Part shown: positions 15,960-23,559 of the stretch, piece after piece
How the letters are laid out: each line of letters opens with the position of its first letter
How positions within the stretch are numbered: the first letter of the stretch is position 1
NCBI GenBank assembly: GCA_964429745.1
Contig: CAYSDI010000052.1
Location: 1 to 25,871, forward strand
Source: WGOA01 sp964429745
Lineage (GTDB): Bacteria > Bacteroidota > Bacteroidia > Chitinophagales > BACL12
DNA: 25,871 bases
Direction: 5' to 3'
Made by a program: the position numbers and the translations under genes
The notes under the pieces: generated by a model
Database searches by the model: none
What the model saw: only the letters and a program-made list of their open reading frames with translations
Told to the model about the DNA's origin: nothing

Positions 15960-17651
15960 TTAAACCAGCAACAAAATCAGCAACTGTGCCACAAAAATGC
16001 GCACAATAGTGACCAACGGATAGACCGTGGCATAGGCTTGGGTTGGAATATCCGAGTCTAAGTACGAGGAACTGAAGGCAAGAGCCGCTGGATCGGTGTA
16101 GGTTCCACTCATAAGGCCGGCCAGTAGCAAAAAGTTAATTTTCATGAATACCCGCGCAACCACCACCATAATCAACAGCGGAATAAAGGTGATAAACATG
16201 CCATAGAACATCATCATCCAACCGTTGTAATGAATGAAATTCTCGTAAAAGGTCTGTCCGGCGTGCACACCCACGGCAGCAAAAAACAAGGCGATACCCA
16301 AATCTTTCATAAAATATATAGCCCCACTATTAATGTACGAGTGGATAACGCCTATACCGCCATAGCGGCTGATTAACAACGAAGCCAACAAAGGACCGGC
16401 AGCAAATCCCAATTTTAGCGGTACGGGCAGAGTAGGAATGAAAATGGGTACAGAACCCAGTACAATACCAATTAAAAGCCCTCCAAAAAGCGAAAGGAAA
16501 TCAGGCTCCAGCAACTTCTTTTCAGAATTGCCAATAAGTTTTTCTGCTGCGTCCAGCGCTTCAACACTGCCCACAACCCGCAACTTATCGCCGTAAAACA
16601 ATTCCAGCGAAGGGCGGGCCAGCAATTCACGGCCAGCGCGGTAAATCCGGGTTACTTTCAGGTCGTATCGGGTGTATAAATCCAAATCGCGGAGCTTCTT
16701 GTGCGTAGCCTTTGGCGAAGTGACAAAGAAATTTCGCACCTGGACGCCATGCGCAGATTCAATGAACAAGTCGTTTGAAAGCCGGCCAACGGCAGCAATA
16801 AAAGCATCCACGTCTTTCTCCTGACCAACCACCATCAACACATCCCGGAGCTGTAGTTCCGTCTCAGGGGCCGGCGAAAACACCGCATCAGAACCGCTGT
16901 GCTTGAGCCGGGAAATGACCACCTTGTCCGCACCCAGGCTCTGCATTACTTCGCCCAGCGCCCTGCCGATCACCTCGGGCTGGGTAACCCGGCATTTCTT
17001 GTCCACTAAAGGCTCCTCTTGCTGAATCTTGTCCAAGCGAAAGCGTCGCATTTCTGCCTGCGGATTAATCTTGAGGACGGTCTTGCTTAAAAGAATGGTG
17101 GCAATGATGCCAAAGACGCCAAGTGGGTACGTGATGGCATAGGCAATCGTGGGATCGGCAAAGAGGCGTTCAGGATGCTGACCTTGAATGTCATGTAAGG
17201 TGCTTTTTGCCGCTCCAAGACCTGGCGTATTGGTTACAGCACCCGACATAACCCCGACCAGGTTTTCAATGTCCAGATTGGTTAGCCGAAACAGCACATA
17301 GGTGACCAGACCCCCGAGCAAAACGGTGCCCACCGCCAGAGCATTAAAGCGCAACCCCTCCTTTCTGAACGAGGAAAAGAACGAAGGTCCCACTTGGATG
17401 CCAATACCATAAACGAATAGGATCAAGCCCAAGTCCCGAATGAAATTGAGAATTTCCTCCTGAATGCGAAACCCAAAGTGCCCCAGCAACAGTCCCGTAA
17501 ACATCACCGCAGAAACCCCGAGCGACACTTTGCCCACCCTTAAACGGCCTAAAAACACGCCTCCCCCAATGGCCATCATGATGGTGATCAGCGACTGGGT
17601 AACGTCAGGGTTCCCGGTAGGCAAAAACAACCGGTAAAACCACTCAAACAT
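15960..17651 (-). CDS. AspT/YidE-type membrane transporter with paired TrkA-C domains
   Basis: The 563-aa protein has two blocks of about five transmembrane helices (residues 15-200 and 385-563) flanking a cytoplasmic region with two TrkA-C (RCK-C) domains (roughly 205-290 and 295-380). This is the layout of the aspartate:alanine exchanger family and its YidE homologues. Each membrane half holds the family repeat: SGAVTNTPGLGAAKSTL near residue 135 and SGTYTDPAALAFSSS near residue 525. The substrate is not evident; relatives move amino acids or dicarboxylates. It is divergently transcribed from the patatin gene across 217 bp. Confidence 0.93.
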   Translation of the reverse strand: MFEWFYRLFLPTGNPDVTQSLITIMMAIGGGVFLGRLRVGKVSLGVSAVMFTGLLLGHFGFRIQEEILNFIRDLGLILFVYGIGIQVGPSFFSSFRKEGLRFNALAVGTVLLGGLVTYVLFRLTNLDIENLVGVMSGAVTNTPGLGAAKSTLHDIQGQHPERLFADPTIAYAITYPLGVFGIIATILLSKTVLKINPQAEMRRFRLDKIQQEEPLVDKKCRVTQPEVIGRALGEVMQSLGADKVVISRLKHSGSDAVFSPAPETELQLRDVLMVVGQEKDVDAFIAAVGRLSNDLFIESAHGVQVRNFFVTSPKATHKKLRDLDLYTRYDLKVTRIYRAGRELLARPSLELFYGDKLRVVGSVEALDAAEKLIGNSEKKLLEPDFLSLFGGLLIGIVLGSVPIFIPTLPVPLKLGFAAGPLLASLLISRYGGIGVIHSYINSGAIYFMKDLGIALFFAAVGVHAGQTFYENFIHYNGWMMMFYGMFITFIPLLIMVVVARVFMKINFLLLAGLMSGTYTDPAALAFSSSYLDSDIPTQAYATVYPLVTIVRIFVAQLLILLLV

Positions 17652-17868
17652 GGCGCAAGGAATTGTGGGAACTTCTAATGCCCGGCCTGAGGTACATCCA
17701 TCAGGCTACATACATACAAAAGTACACCAATCCCATTAAAGCGATAAATCGGACAAATGCTCAAAATAAATTTGACTAAAAGCATACCATCATGCATGTT
17801 GTGTTTTAAGTTTGTATCGCTGACTGGCAATTATTACAACCGTTGATACCCCTAAATCCCCTTTCCCC
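17652..17868. promoter_or_regulatory. Divergent promoter region between transporter and patatin genes
   Basis: Matches to the TAnnTTTG -7 element occur in both directions: TAAGTTTG at 17807-17814 on the plus strand (55 bp before the patatin ATG), and TACTTTTG on the minus strand (17724-17717, 66 bp before the transporter ATG). Neither has a clear -33 TTG at the right distance, so these are weak calls supported mainly by position. Confidence 0.3.
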
Positions 17869-18792
17869 ATGACCAAATACCGAATTATCAGCATCGACGG
17901 CGGAGGCATCCGCGGATTGATCTCGACCATTTTGCTACAACGCATTCTGAAAGAGCCCGGGTTGGAAAACATTCTGCAGGATACGGACTTGCTAGCCGGT
18001 ACCTCAACCGGTGGGTTGCTTGCACTTGGCATTGCCAAAGGCCTGTCGCTGGAGCGCATCCGCTCGGTTTACGAAATCGAGGGGCCCAAAATCTTTGACG
18101 ACTCCTGGCTGGACAACATCCGCGACCTGGGAAAGCTTCGCGGAGCCGATTACAGCATTCAACCGCTGAGAAAAGAACTGACAAACCTGCTCGGAGAAAC
18201 CAACCTGGGGCAACTCCGTAAAAAAGTGCTGATTACTGCCTTTGACCTCGACAACGGCGAAGGGGAAGCGCGCAATTGGAAACCCAAACTGTTCCACAAC
18301 TTCGCAGGCCCTGGAAACGACCGCGCGGAACTTGCGGTCAACGTCGGCTTGTACACCAGCGCGGCGCCGACCTTCTTCCCTTCTGTAGATGGGTACATTG
18401 ACGGCGGTGTATATGCCAACAACCCAGCGATGTGCGCTTTGGCCCAAAGCCTGGACAAGCGCTACAGCCCCACCCCTGCCATTGATGAAATTGTGATCTT
18501 TTCGCTGGGCACAGGCAAAACCCTGAAATACATTTCGGGCAATACCGTGGATTGGGGTTACGCACAATGGGTAAAACCGCTCCTTGACCTAATGTTTGAC
18601 GGCGTAGCTGGCATTGCAGACTTCCAATGCCGCCAATTGCTCCACGAGCGTTACCACCGCCTTTCTCCTGTGCTGCCCAAAAAACCCAAAATCCCTATGG
18701 ATGGCGTCAAGCGCATTCCCGAAATGATTGACATCGCCAACAAAGTGGATCTGACCGAGACCTTGAACTGGCTAAAAAAGGAGTGGGTTTGA
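17869..18792 (+). CDS. Patatin-like phospholipase
   Basis: The 307-aa protein is a patatin-family lipid acyl hydrolase with a Ser-Asp dyad. It has the phosphate/oxyanion loop DGGGIRG (residues 10-16), the nucleophile GTSTGG with Ser46, and the catalytic Asp178 in DGG. There is no signal peptide or membrane segment, so it is probably cytoplasmic, acting on membrane phospholipids or acyl esters. It is the only plus-strand gene of the accessory block. Patatins serve as effectors in CBASS antiphage systems, but no cyclic-nucleotide synthase is near, so a general lipase role is more likely. It is convergent with the GH127-like gene, 22 bp away. Confidence 0.93.
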   Translation: MTKYRIISIDGGGIRGLISTILLQRILKEPGLENILQDTDLLAGTSTGGLLALGIAKGLSLERIRSVYEIEGPKIFDDSWLDNIRDLGKLRGADYSIQPLRKELTNLLGETNLGQLRKKVLITAFDLDNGEGEARNWKPKLFHNFAGPGNDRAELAVNVGLYTSAAPTFFPSVDGYIDGGVYANNPAMCALAQSLDKRYSPTPAIDEIVIFSLGTGKTLKYISGNTVDWGYAQWVKPLLDLMFDGVAGIADFQCRQLLHERYHRLSPVLPKKPKIPMDGVKRIPEMIDIANKVDLTETLNWLKKEWV

Positions 18793-18814
18793 TCAGCGTT
18801 ATGGCGCCCACTCT

Positions 18815-20722
18815 TCATTGAGCCTTTAGCCAGGCTGTTCCCTTAGTAGCCTTGCCTTCAAAGCCAACACGGCGCAACACGGTCTGCCCTACCGGTAAAA
18901 GAATTACACGTGTAGGAATTCCTCTCAACAACATTGTGGCGTGTAGCTGGGGTCTGCGCTCGTGCGGCACAAACACGACCTGCGCTTCTTGTAACCACGT
19001 GACATCTACCGGAGGCCCAACCGGAAAGCAAGAGCAATCTTCCATGCCCGGTGCGTAGACCCTGCCCGACACTTCCGTGTGCACCAACGGGAGCGCGTAA
19101 ACCAGCGGACCGTGCGAAAAGGAATAAAAACCCTGAACGTCCCGCTCCACCACCACGGCAGCTTCAAGTCCAATCAACAGCTCGTCGCCTGGCGCAAACT
19201 GCCGGATAAAGACTAAAAATCCCCGCTCCTCTTCAAACGCTTCGCTGCACGTTACCCCTGTTGCCCAGGCAGGTCGTCGCACGCGAAAATGAAGCAGCAC
19301 GGGCTGTTCCATACCAAAAACGTAGCGCAAATTCAGGTCGAAGGGGTAGGCGGTTTCAAGGCGAATTCGGAGCGTTTGCCCGTCGACCAGGGTATGAAGT
19401 TCGGCAGGACCGAAGAGCAGTGAGGTGATCCGGGGCCCTTGGCCCGAGAAAAAAGCGCGCAGAAAAGCGGGCATACAGCGGCCTGCATTGGGCGCGCAAC
19501 ACACCGCCACATCCTGATGCACCGGCGAATACTTGTAGCGCGTTTGCTTGCGATCCGGCTCGACATGGCCATTGCGTGTGCCGGCCATTTGCAGCGAATT
19601 GTCGGTCTTTAAGTAGGCAATGGCTGAACGCGTCGGGTGCCGCGCCCCCTGGACTGCGTTGAAATACAGGCGCTCGGCGTCGTCAGCCAGCTCGGGCAAG
19701 CCCGTTTTTTCCAGCAAAAGCAACCAACTGTCCAGCATTTCGTGGAGTGAGCAAAACTCGTAGCCTGTGTGCTCCACATGCGGTTCGCGCGCCTTGATCC
19801 ACTCGTCGCCAATCGGTCCTCCTGCAGGCGTCCAGCAGTTGCGCAAGCTGGCGGCATAGCGCCAAAGCGGGGGCTCCAACGCGGAATCGTGCAGCGCTGC
19901 TACCAGCAACGGGCGAAGGTGTTCGTACGTGTGCACGCCATGTCCGCGCAACCGGTACTGATCATTCTGCACATTCGGCAACTGCGCATCAGGCTCAGAG
20001 CTAAATTGACGCGAAAAATCCATATACAAAAAGTGTGCGTAAGCCCGGTAATGCACCGAACCTGTCAAAACACAAAGTTGCTCCAGCACATCACTGAGCA
20101 CCAGGCCATGCGCCACACCACCGGTGAACCCCTGGCCCGCCGCAAACGGTTGCGAAGAACCCAAGGGCCAATTCGACATAACATTTTCTATGCTACGAAC
20201 AACAGCCTCCAAAACCGATGCGTCTGCTGTGTAGGCGTACCAGGCCAACAAGCCCCGCAACAGGGTTGCTTTTGCCCAAAGCTCTCCGTTCTCTCCGTTA
20301 AAATGATAGCGCAAAGAAGCGTCGTAAATGCCAAGGTAACCGTCTGCATCCTGGCTGGCCAGCACGCGGGCCACGTATGCTCGGCAGCGCTCCAACGCGC
20401 TGGTGTCCTGCAATAAAATCGCGTGCCGGATGTAGGCGTCCCACCAATTGCTCTGCGTCTCACTGTTCCACCACATGTACTGGGCTTCACCAGGTGCATC
20501 GCCGGCTTTCAGGTTCCCGAGGTCAGGCACGGCGGAACTGGCCGTTATCCGACCGCTGCTGTAAATGGGATCGTGGAACAATGCCGGCACCAATTGATCC
20601 AATTGGCCCAGAAATCCATACAGGTCTGCGCACATCTGGTCGCGCAACCAACCCCGCGGGCGCACCTCGCCAACAGGGAAAAACAACGCGCCAACATCAA
20701 AAAAAGGAGCGGGAATTACCAC
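18815..20722 (-). CDS. GH127-like glycoside hydrolase (DUF1680/beta-L-arabinofuranosidase family)
   Basis: The 635-aa protein has the all-alpha barrel plus beta-sandwich layout of the GH127/GH146 group. The opening PVGEVRPRGWLRDQM is the family N-terminal motif. Residues corresponding to the characterised bifidobacterial enzyme HypBA1 appear conserved: Glu307 (acid/base candidate in IGDEW), Glu322 and Cys324 in YEFCSLHEM, and Cys408-Cys409 in AVCCAPNAGR, the Zn-binding and nucleophilic cysteines. That supports a retaining glycosidase, perhaps on beta-L-arabinofuranosides, but substrates in the family vary. The start is a GTG at 20722 overlapping the preceding amidase stop by 7 bp. No signal peptide is visible, so it should be cytoplasmic unless exported otherwise. 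Confidence 0.88.
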   Translation of the reverse strand: MVIPAPFFDVGALFFPVGEVRPRGWLRDQMCADLYGFLGQLDQLVPALFHDPIYSSGRITASSAVPDLGNLKAGDAPGEAQYMWWNSETQSNWWDAYIRHAILLQDTSALERCRAYVARVLASQDADGYLGIYDASLRYHFNGENGELWAKATLLRGLLAWYAYTADASVLEAVVRSIENVMSNWPLGSSQPFAAGQGFTGGVAHGLVLSDVLEQLCVLTGSVHYRAYAHFLYMDFSRQFSSEPDAQLPNVQNDQYRLRGHGVHTYEHLRPLLVAALHDSALEPPLWRYAASLRNCWTPAGGPIGDEWIKAREPHVEHTGYEFCSLHEMLDSWLLLLEKTGLPELADDAERLYFNAVQGARHPTRSAIAYLKTDNSLQMAGTRNGHVEPDRKQTRYKYSPVHQDVAVCCAPNAGRCMPAFLRAFFSGQGPRITSLLFGPAELHTLVDGQTLRIRLETAYPFDLNLRYVFGMEQPVLLHFRVRRPAWATGVTCSEAFEEERGFLVFIRQFAPGDELLIGLEAAVVVERDVQGFYSFSHGPLVYALPLVHTEVSGRVYAPGMEDCSCFPVGPPVDVTWLQEAQVVFVPHERRPQLHATMLLRGIPTRVILLPVGQTVLRRVGFEGKATKGTAWLKAQ

Positions 20723-22257
20723 AAGCGCAAAGTTACTTCGGTAACCGCCTGGTCAATCGGCACCAGCCATTGCTCAAACGGGGGAAAAATCCCGTTCTCA
20801 GCGCGAATGTTGTTGCTGATGGCGTAGCGTTCCAGCGCCGAGCCCGCCTGATCAAAGTCAATGCGTCGGTTGAGGGTTTGCTGGCCTTCCTGCACGGCAG
20901 CGATAGCGTAGCTCCCCTTGCGCAAGCCGTAAAAGACCCAGGTATACGTAGGCTGACGCACCCGGAATCCGCCCGCGCCTCCATCGATGGCTCGCTGCTG
21001 GGCATAGTCGTCTTCGGTGCGCATGATGGCAAACTGCAAAAAACCCAATTCGTCCTCAGGCGAGCCCTTGATCGTGTCCACGCTAAACACCAGGCGCAAC
21101 TCGCCGTAATGCCGGGTGTAGGAATTTGCCGGGGATGCAGGCAAACCATTCCAACCCAAGCTGGACCATTGATGCATGCTCCACTCCGACGCGTCCACCG
21201 TGCCCAGACCCAGGTTAGAAAAACTTTCTGCTACCAATGCCTGATTGGCCGACTCCGAAAACTCCATCCATACTAAAGATTCTGTTTCGCGTTGTTCCGT
21301 CTGAAGCGATACAAAATGAGGGGGATGCCCCGCTTCAAAAAAAGTGGTCAATTCCGTCAACACCACCTTGCGAATAGTTTTGTTTTCGTCAGTTTTAAAG
21401 GCCAGGGTTCTGTTCTCAAGGTCATAGACAATACTCCAGTGCGTGCGAAATGCCCCTTTCTCAATGGCCACTTCATCCAGCAGCGAAAAGGCGGTTTTGT
21501 CAACCTTATCCAAGCTCAGCGCACGGTCAGCAGCGCCGTTGCGCAACCAGGTTTCCGGCTGGGTGCGATGGCGCAGCGTGCCGTAACGGTGCAAATGGCT
21601 GCTGTTTTTTCCTGGAATACGACCTCCGTTCTCCTGATATTGCTGTTCTGAAAAGGTGACATCGTAGTTGGTCAGGCTTTGGCAAGTACCGGCCGCTGCA
21701 TTGAAAACGCGCGCCCTTCCCCCTACATATTCAATCACCGCAGAAGCCCCGGTGGCGTCAGCGAGCAGGTAATGAATTTTGCCCTTGACCGCGTGCACCG
21801 CATAGGCATCCAGGCTGTCAAGAACAGCGGCAACCGTGGCGTGGCGATCCAAATTGCGCTGAATCCATTCCAGTTCGTTGGTGTAAGGCTGCGTAGACGC
21901 GGGCGAAAACTCCGTGAACTCCATCCACAGCATTTCAATGGCCAGGCCGGCTTCGTTCATGCCCCCGTAAGGCATGCCGAGCCCGTTTTGGGTAAAGGTG
22001 ACGCTGCCGTAGCGGGCTGTCCATTGGGCAGGGTTTCCCGGGCGAAGGGGGAAGGCGCTGCGAACAACACCGCGTGGACTAGTGACCAAAGAACCTGTGC
22101 CAAGCGTCCAGTCAAAGTTTTTTATCAAAACTGTTCTGCCCTGTGTTTTGAGCACGGATGCGGAACAGGCCAGCAGGCTCTGTCCGGCCACGAGCAGCAT
22201 TAGGAAACTTGCAAAAAAACCATATCCTCCGCTACGCCCAATTTGAAAGCTCTTCAT
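20716..22257 (-). CDS. Choloylglycine hydrolase-type Ntn amidase fused to a C-terminal DUF2141 domain
   Basis: The 513-aa protein has a signal peptide ending LLAC, with Cys31 as the likely N-terminal nucleophile of a linear amide C-N hydrolase (penicillin V acylase/bile salt hydrolase superfamily). Supporting residues are the NFDW block with Asp49, GMNEAGLAIEML near 99-110, LADATGASAVIEY near 165-177, LTNYD near 195-199 and the RYGTLRH segment near 224. The family Arg preceding NFDW is Lys46 here. Residues about 385-513 match DUF2141 (GELRLVFSVDTIKG; LRKGSYAIAAVQEG; ERYAISNN; PPFEQWLV). A linker of about 60 residues joins them. It should hydrolyse an amide bond in the cell envelope; the substrate is unknown. 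The next gene downstream overlaps it by 7 bp. Confidence 0.88.
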   Translation of the reverse strand: MKSFQIGRSGGYGFFASFLMLLVAGQSLLACSASVLKTQGRTVLIKNFDWTLGTGSLVTSPRGVVRSAFPLRPGNPAQWTARYGSVTFTQNGLGMPYGGMNEAGLAIEMLWMEFTEFSPASTQPYTNELEWIQRNLDRHATVAAVLDSLDAYAVHAVKGKIHYLLADATGASAVIEYVGGRARVFNAAAGTCQSLTNYDVTFSEQQYQENGGRIPGKNSSHLHRYGTLRHRTQPETWLRNGAADRALSLDKVDKTAFSLLDEVAIEKGAFRTHWSIVYDLENRTLAFKTDENKTIRKVVLTELTTFFEAGHPPHFVSLQTEQRETESLVWMEFSESANQALVAESFSNLGLGTVDASEWSMHQWSSLGWNGLPASPANSYTRHYGELRLVFSVDTIKGSPEDELGFLQFAIMRTEDDYAQQRAIDGGAGGFRVRQPTYTWVFYGLRKGSYAIAAVQEGQQTLNRRIDFDQAGSALERYAISNNIRAENGIFPPFEQWLVPIDQAVTEVTLRLW

Positions 22258-22488
22258 TTACAGGCCGTAAACTCCGGTGTTAAAAATTGAGCGAGCCTTG
22301 TCTCTGAACTCATCCGGGAGGGTATTTTGAATGTCACCATCACCGGGTAAAACCGGCAGTGAATAGGGAATCGAAGTTACGGGGTACTTCGGAGTCAGGA
22401 AAATGAAGCGGAAGGGCTGCGGGAAGGCCTTCTGATGCACTGCGGCAGAGGTCCCGGAGGGCCTGTGTGGACCGCGGGAAATGACCAC
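22258..22488 (-). CDS. Uncertain small ORF abutting the Ntn amidase gene
   Basis: A 76-codon frame from GTG at 22488 whose TAA (22258-22260) directly touches the amidase ATG. The C-terminal half (LPVLPGDGDIQNTLPDEFRD and following, ending FNTGVYGL) looks more protein-like than the basic Arg/Pro-rich N-terminal part. No domain is recognised. It may be a real coupled small gene, the decayed 3' end of a lost gene, or chance. If it is not a gene, the 368 bp between the amidase and the DUF6089-like gene contain only the promoter candidate at 22599. Confidence 0.25.
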   Translation of the reverse strand: MVISRGPHRPSGTSAAVHQKAFPQPFRFIFLTPKYPVTSIPYSLPVLPGDGDIQNTLPDEFRDKARSIFNTGVYGL

Positions 22489-22598
22489 TCTATGGCAACA
22501 AAAGCCGCTGATCGTCGTTAAAAGCCTCGTCTACCAGTGTGGGATGGCTCGGGCAGCTTCACGCTGGCCGGTGAGGGTCTTAGCCCGGCAAAATGCAC

Positions 22599-22606
22599 TA
22601 GTTTTG
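22599..22606 (+). promoter_or_regulatory. Candidate -7 promoter element before the DUF6089-uppS-bamA genes
   Basis: TAGTTTTG matches TAnnTTTG and ends 19 bp before the ATG at 22626. No convincing TTG lies at the -33 distance, and the leader would be very short, so this is a weak call. Confidence 0.25.
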
Positions 22607-22625
22607 CCGCTCGCTTGAATGGTTC

Positions 22626-23510
22626 ATGGCAGAAATGAAAAATATCCGACTTTATATTGCGCTGATAATCAGCCTGACCAGTTTATGGGCAGGTCAGGGT
22701 TCGCTTTCTGCGCAGATCACACAAGGGTCGGAAATAGGCATTTGGGCAGGTACGGCCTATTCGTTCACGGACATCAACAACTCGATTAAGCACCTGCCGA
22801 TGGCGCGCGAAGGCGGTGGACTTTTTTACCGCTGGAATTTTCACGACCGCTGGACCCTCAAGCCTTCTTTTAGTTATGGCTATTTGCGCGGGGCAGATTC
22901 CTTGAGCGACAACTTGTTTGAGAGCCGGCGCAACCTGAGCTACCGCAACCTGACCTACGACCTTTCGGGAAGCCTGGAGTTTAACTTCTTCAAGCGCAAC
23001 CGCCGCAAACACCAGGACTACCGATATTTCACGCCCTATCTCGGGTTGGGATTCGGGCTGTTTTACCACAATCCGCAAGCCTATTTCAACGGTGAATGGC
23101 AAGATTTGCGGCCACTGGGCACCGAAGGTCAGAATTTTGCCGAATTGGGTTACCCGAATCCCTACAAGCGCATCGGCATCAGCGTACCCATTTCAGGCGG
23201 GGTCAAATACATTTTTGCCAAGCATTGGGCCGCTGGGTTTCAAGTGTCGTTTCACAAGACTTTTACCGATTACCTGGACGATGTGTCCACGGTTTACGTA
23301 GACCGCACAGTTCTTTTAAGTGGCCCCGACGGCGCGCTGGCCGCTGCGCTGGCCGACCGTTCCACCATCGCAGATGTTCCGGCTTTAGGCGTTCCGGGCC
23401 GTCAGCGCGGCGATAGCCAGCGCAACGATGCCTACCTTTTCGCTGGTTTGTCCCTGAGCTATGTCTTTGCGGAGCTTAGGTGCCCCCCCCCCAGCCGCGG
23501 AGGCTTCTGA
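22626..23510 (+). CDS. DUF6089-like outer-membrane beta-barrel protein
   Basis: The 294-aa product has a signal peptide (hydrophobic core about residues 8-22, cleavage near LSA at 29). A small barrel follows, with strands such as SEIGIWAGTAYSFTDI, GGGLFYRWNF and YFTPYLGLGFGLFYHNPQAYF, ending AYLFAGLSLSYVFAELRCP. The sequence pattern and the position directly before uppS and bamA fit the DUF6089 family of Bacteroidota, whose role is not known. A second ATG at 22635 gives the more usual signal-peptide start MKNIRLY. The last codons contain a ten-C tract (23483-23492). The uppS start follows 49 bp after the stop. Confidence 0.88.
   Translation: MAEMKNIRLYIALIISLTSLWAGQGSLSAQITQGSEIGIWAGTAYSFTDINNSIKHLPMAREGGGLFYRWNFHDRWTLKPSFSYGYLRGADSLSDNLFESRRNLSYRNLTYDLSGSLEFNFFKRNRRKHQDYRYFTPYLGLGFGLFYHNPQAYFNGEWQDLRPLGTEGQNFAELGYPNPYKRIGISVPISGGVKYIFAKHWAAGFQVSFHKTFTDYLDDVSTVYVDRTVLLSGPDGALAAALADRSTIADVPALGVPGRQRGDSQRNDAYLFAGLSLSYVFAELRCPPPSRGGF
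23483..23492 (+). repeat. Ten-base poly-C tract in the last codons of the DUF6089-like gene
   Basis: Ten consecutive C encode the Pro-Pro-Pro of the C-terminus, eighteen bases before the stop codon. The downstream +1 frame is open into uppS, so a length of nine would join the two reading frames. It could be a slippage site or a homopolymer sequencing artefact. Confidence 0.9.
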
Positions 23511-23559
23511 GCAAGCTACTCCCATTCTCATTGGTTATCTTTGGCCGATAGTTCCGCCG

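Noticed and set aside
17869..18792. Patatin as a CBASS or other antiphage effector
   Set aside because: No CD-NTase, Cap2/Cap3, NucC, or other defence gene is nearby; the neighbours are a transporter and a glycosidase. A stand-alone lipase is simpler.
12840..22625. Mobile element or prophage as carrier of the accessory block
   Set aside because: No transposase, integrase, relaxase, tRNA target, terminal inverted repeats or target duplications could be found by eye.
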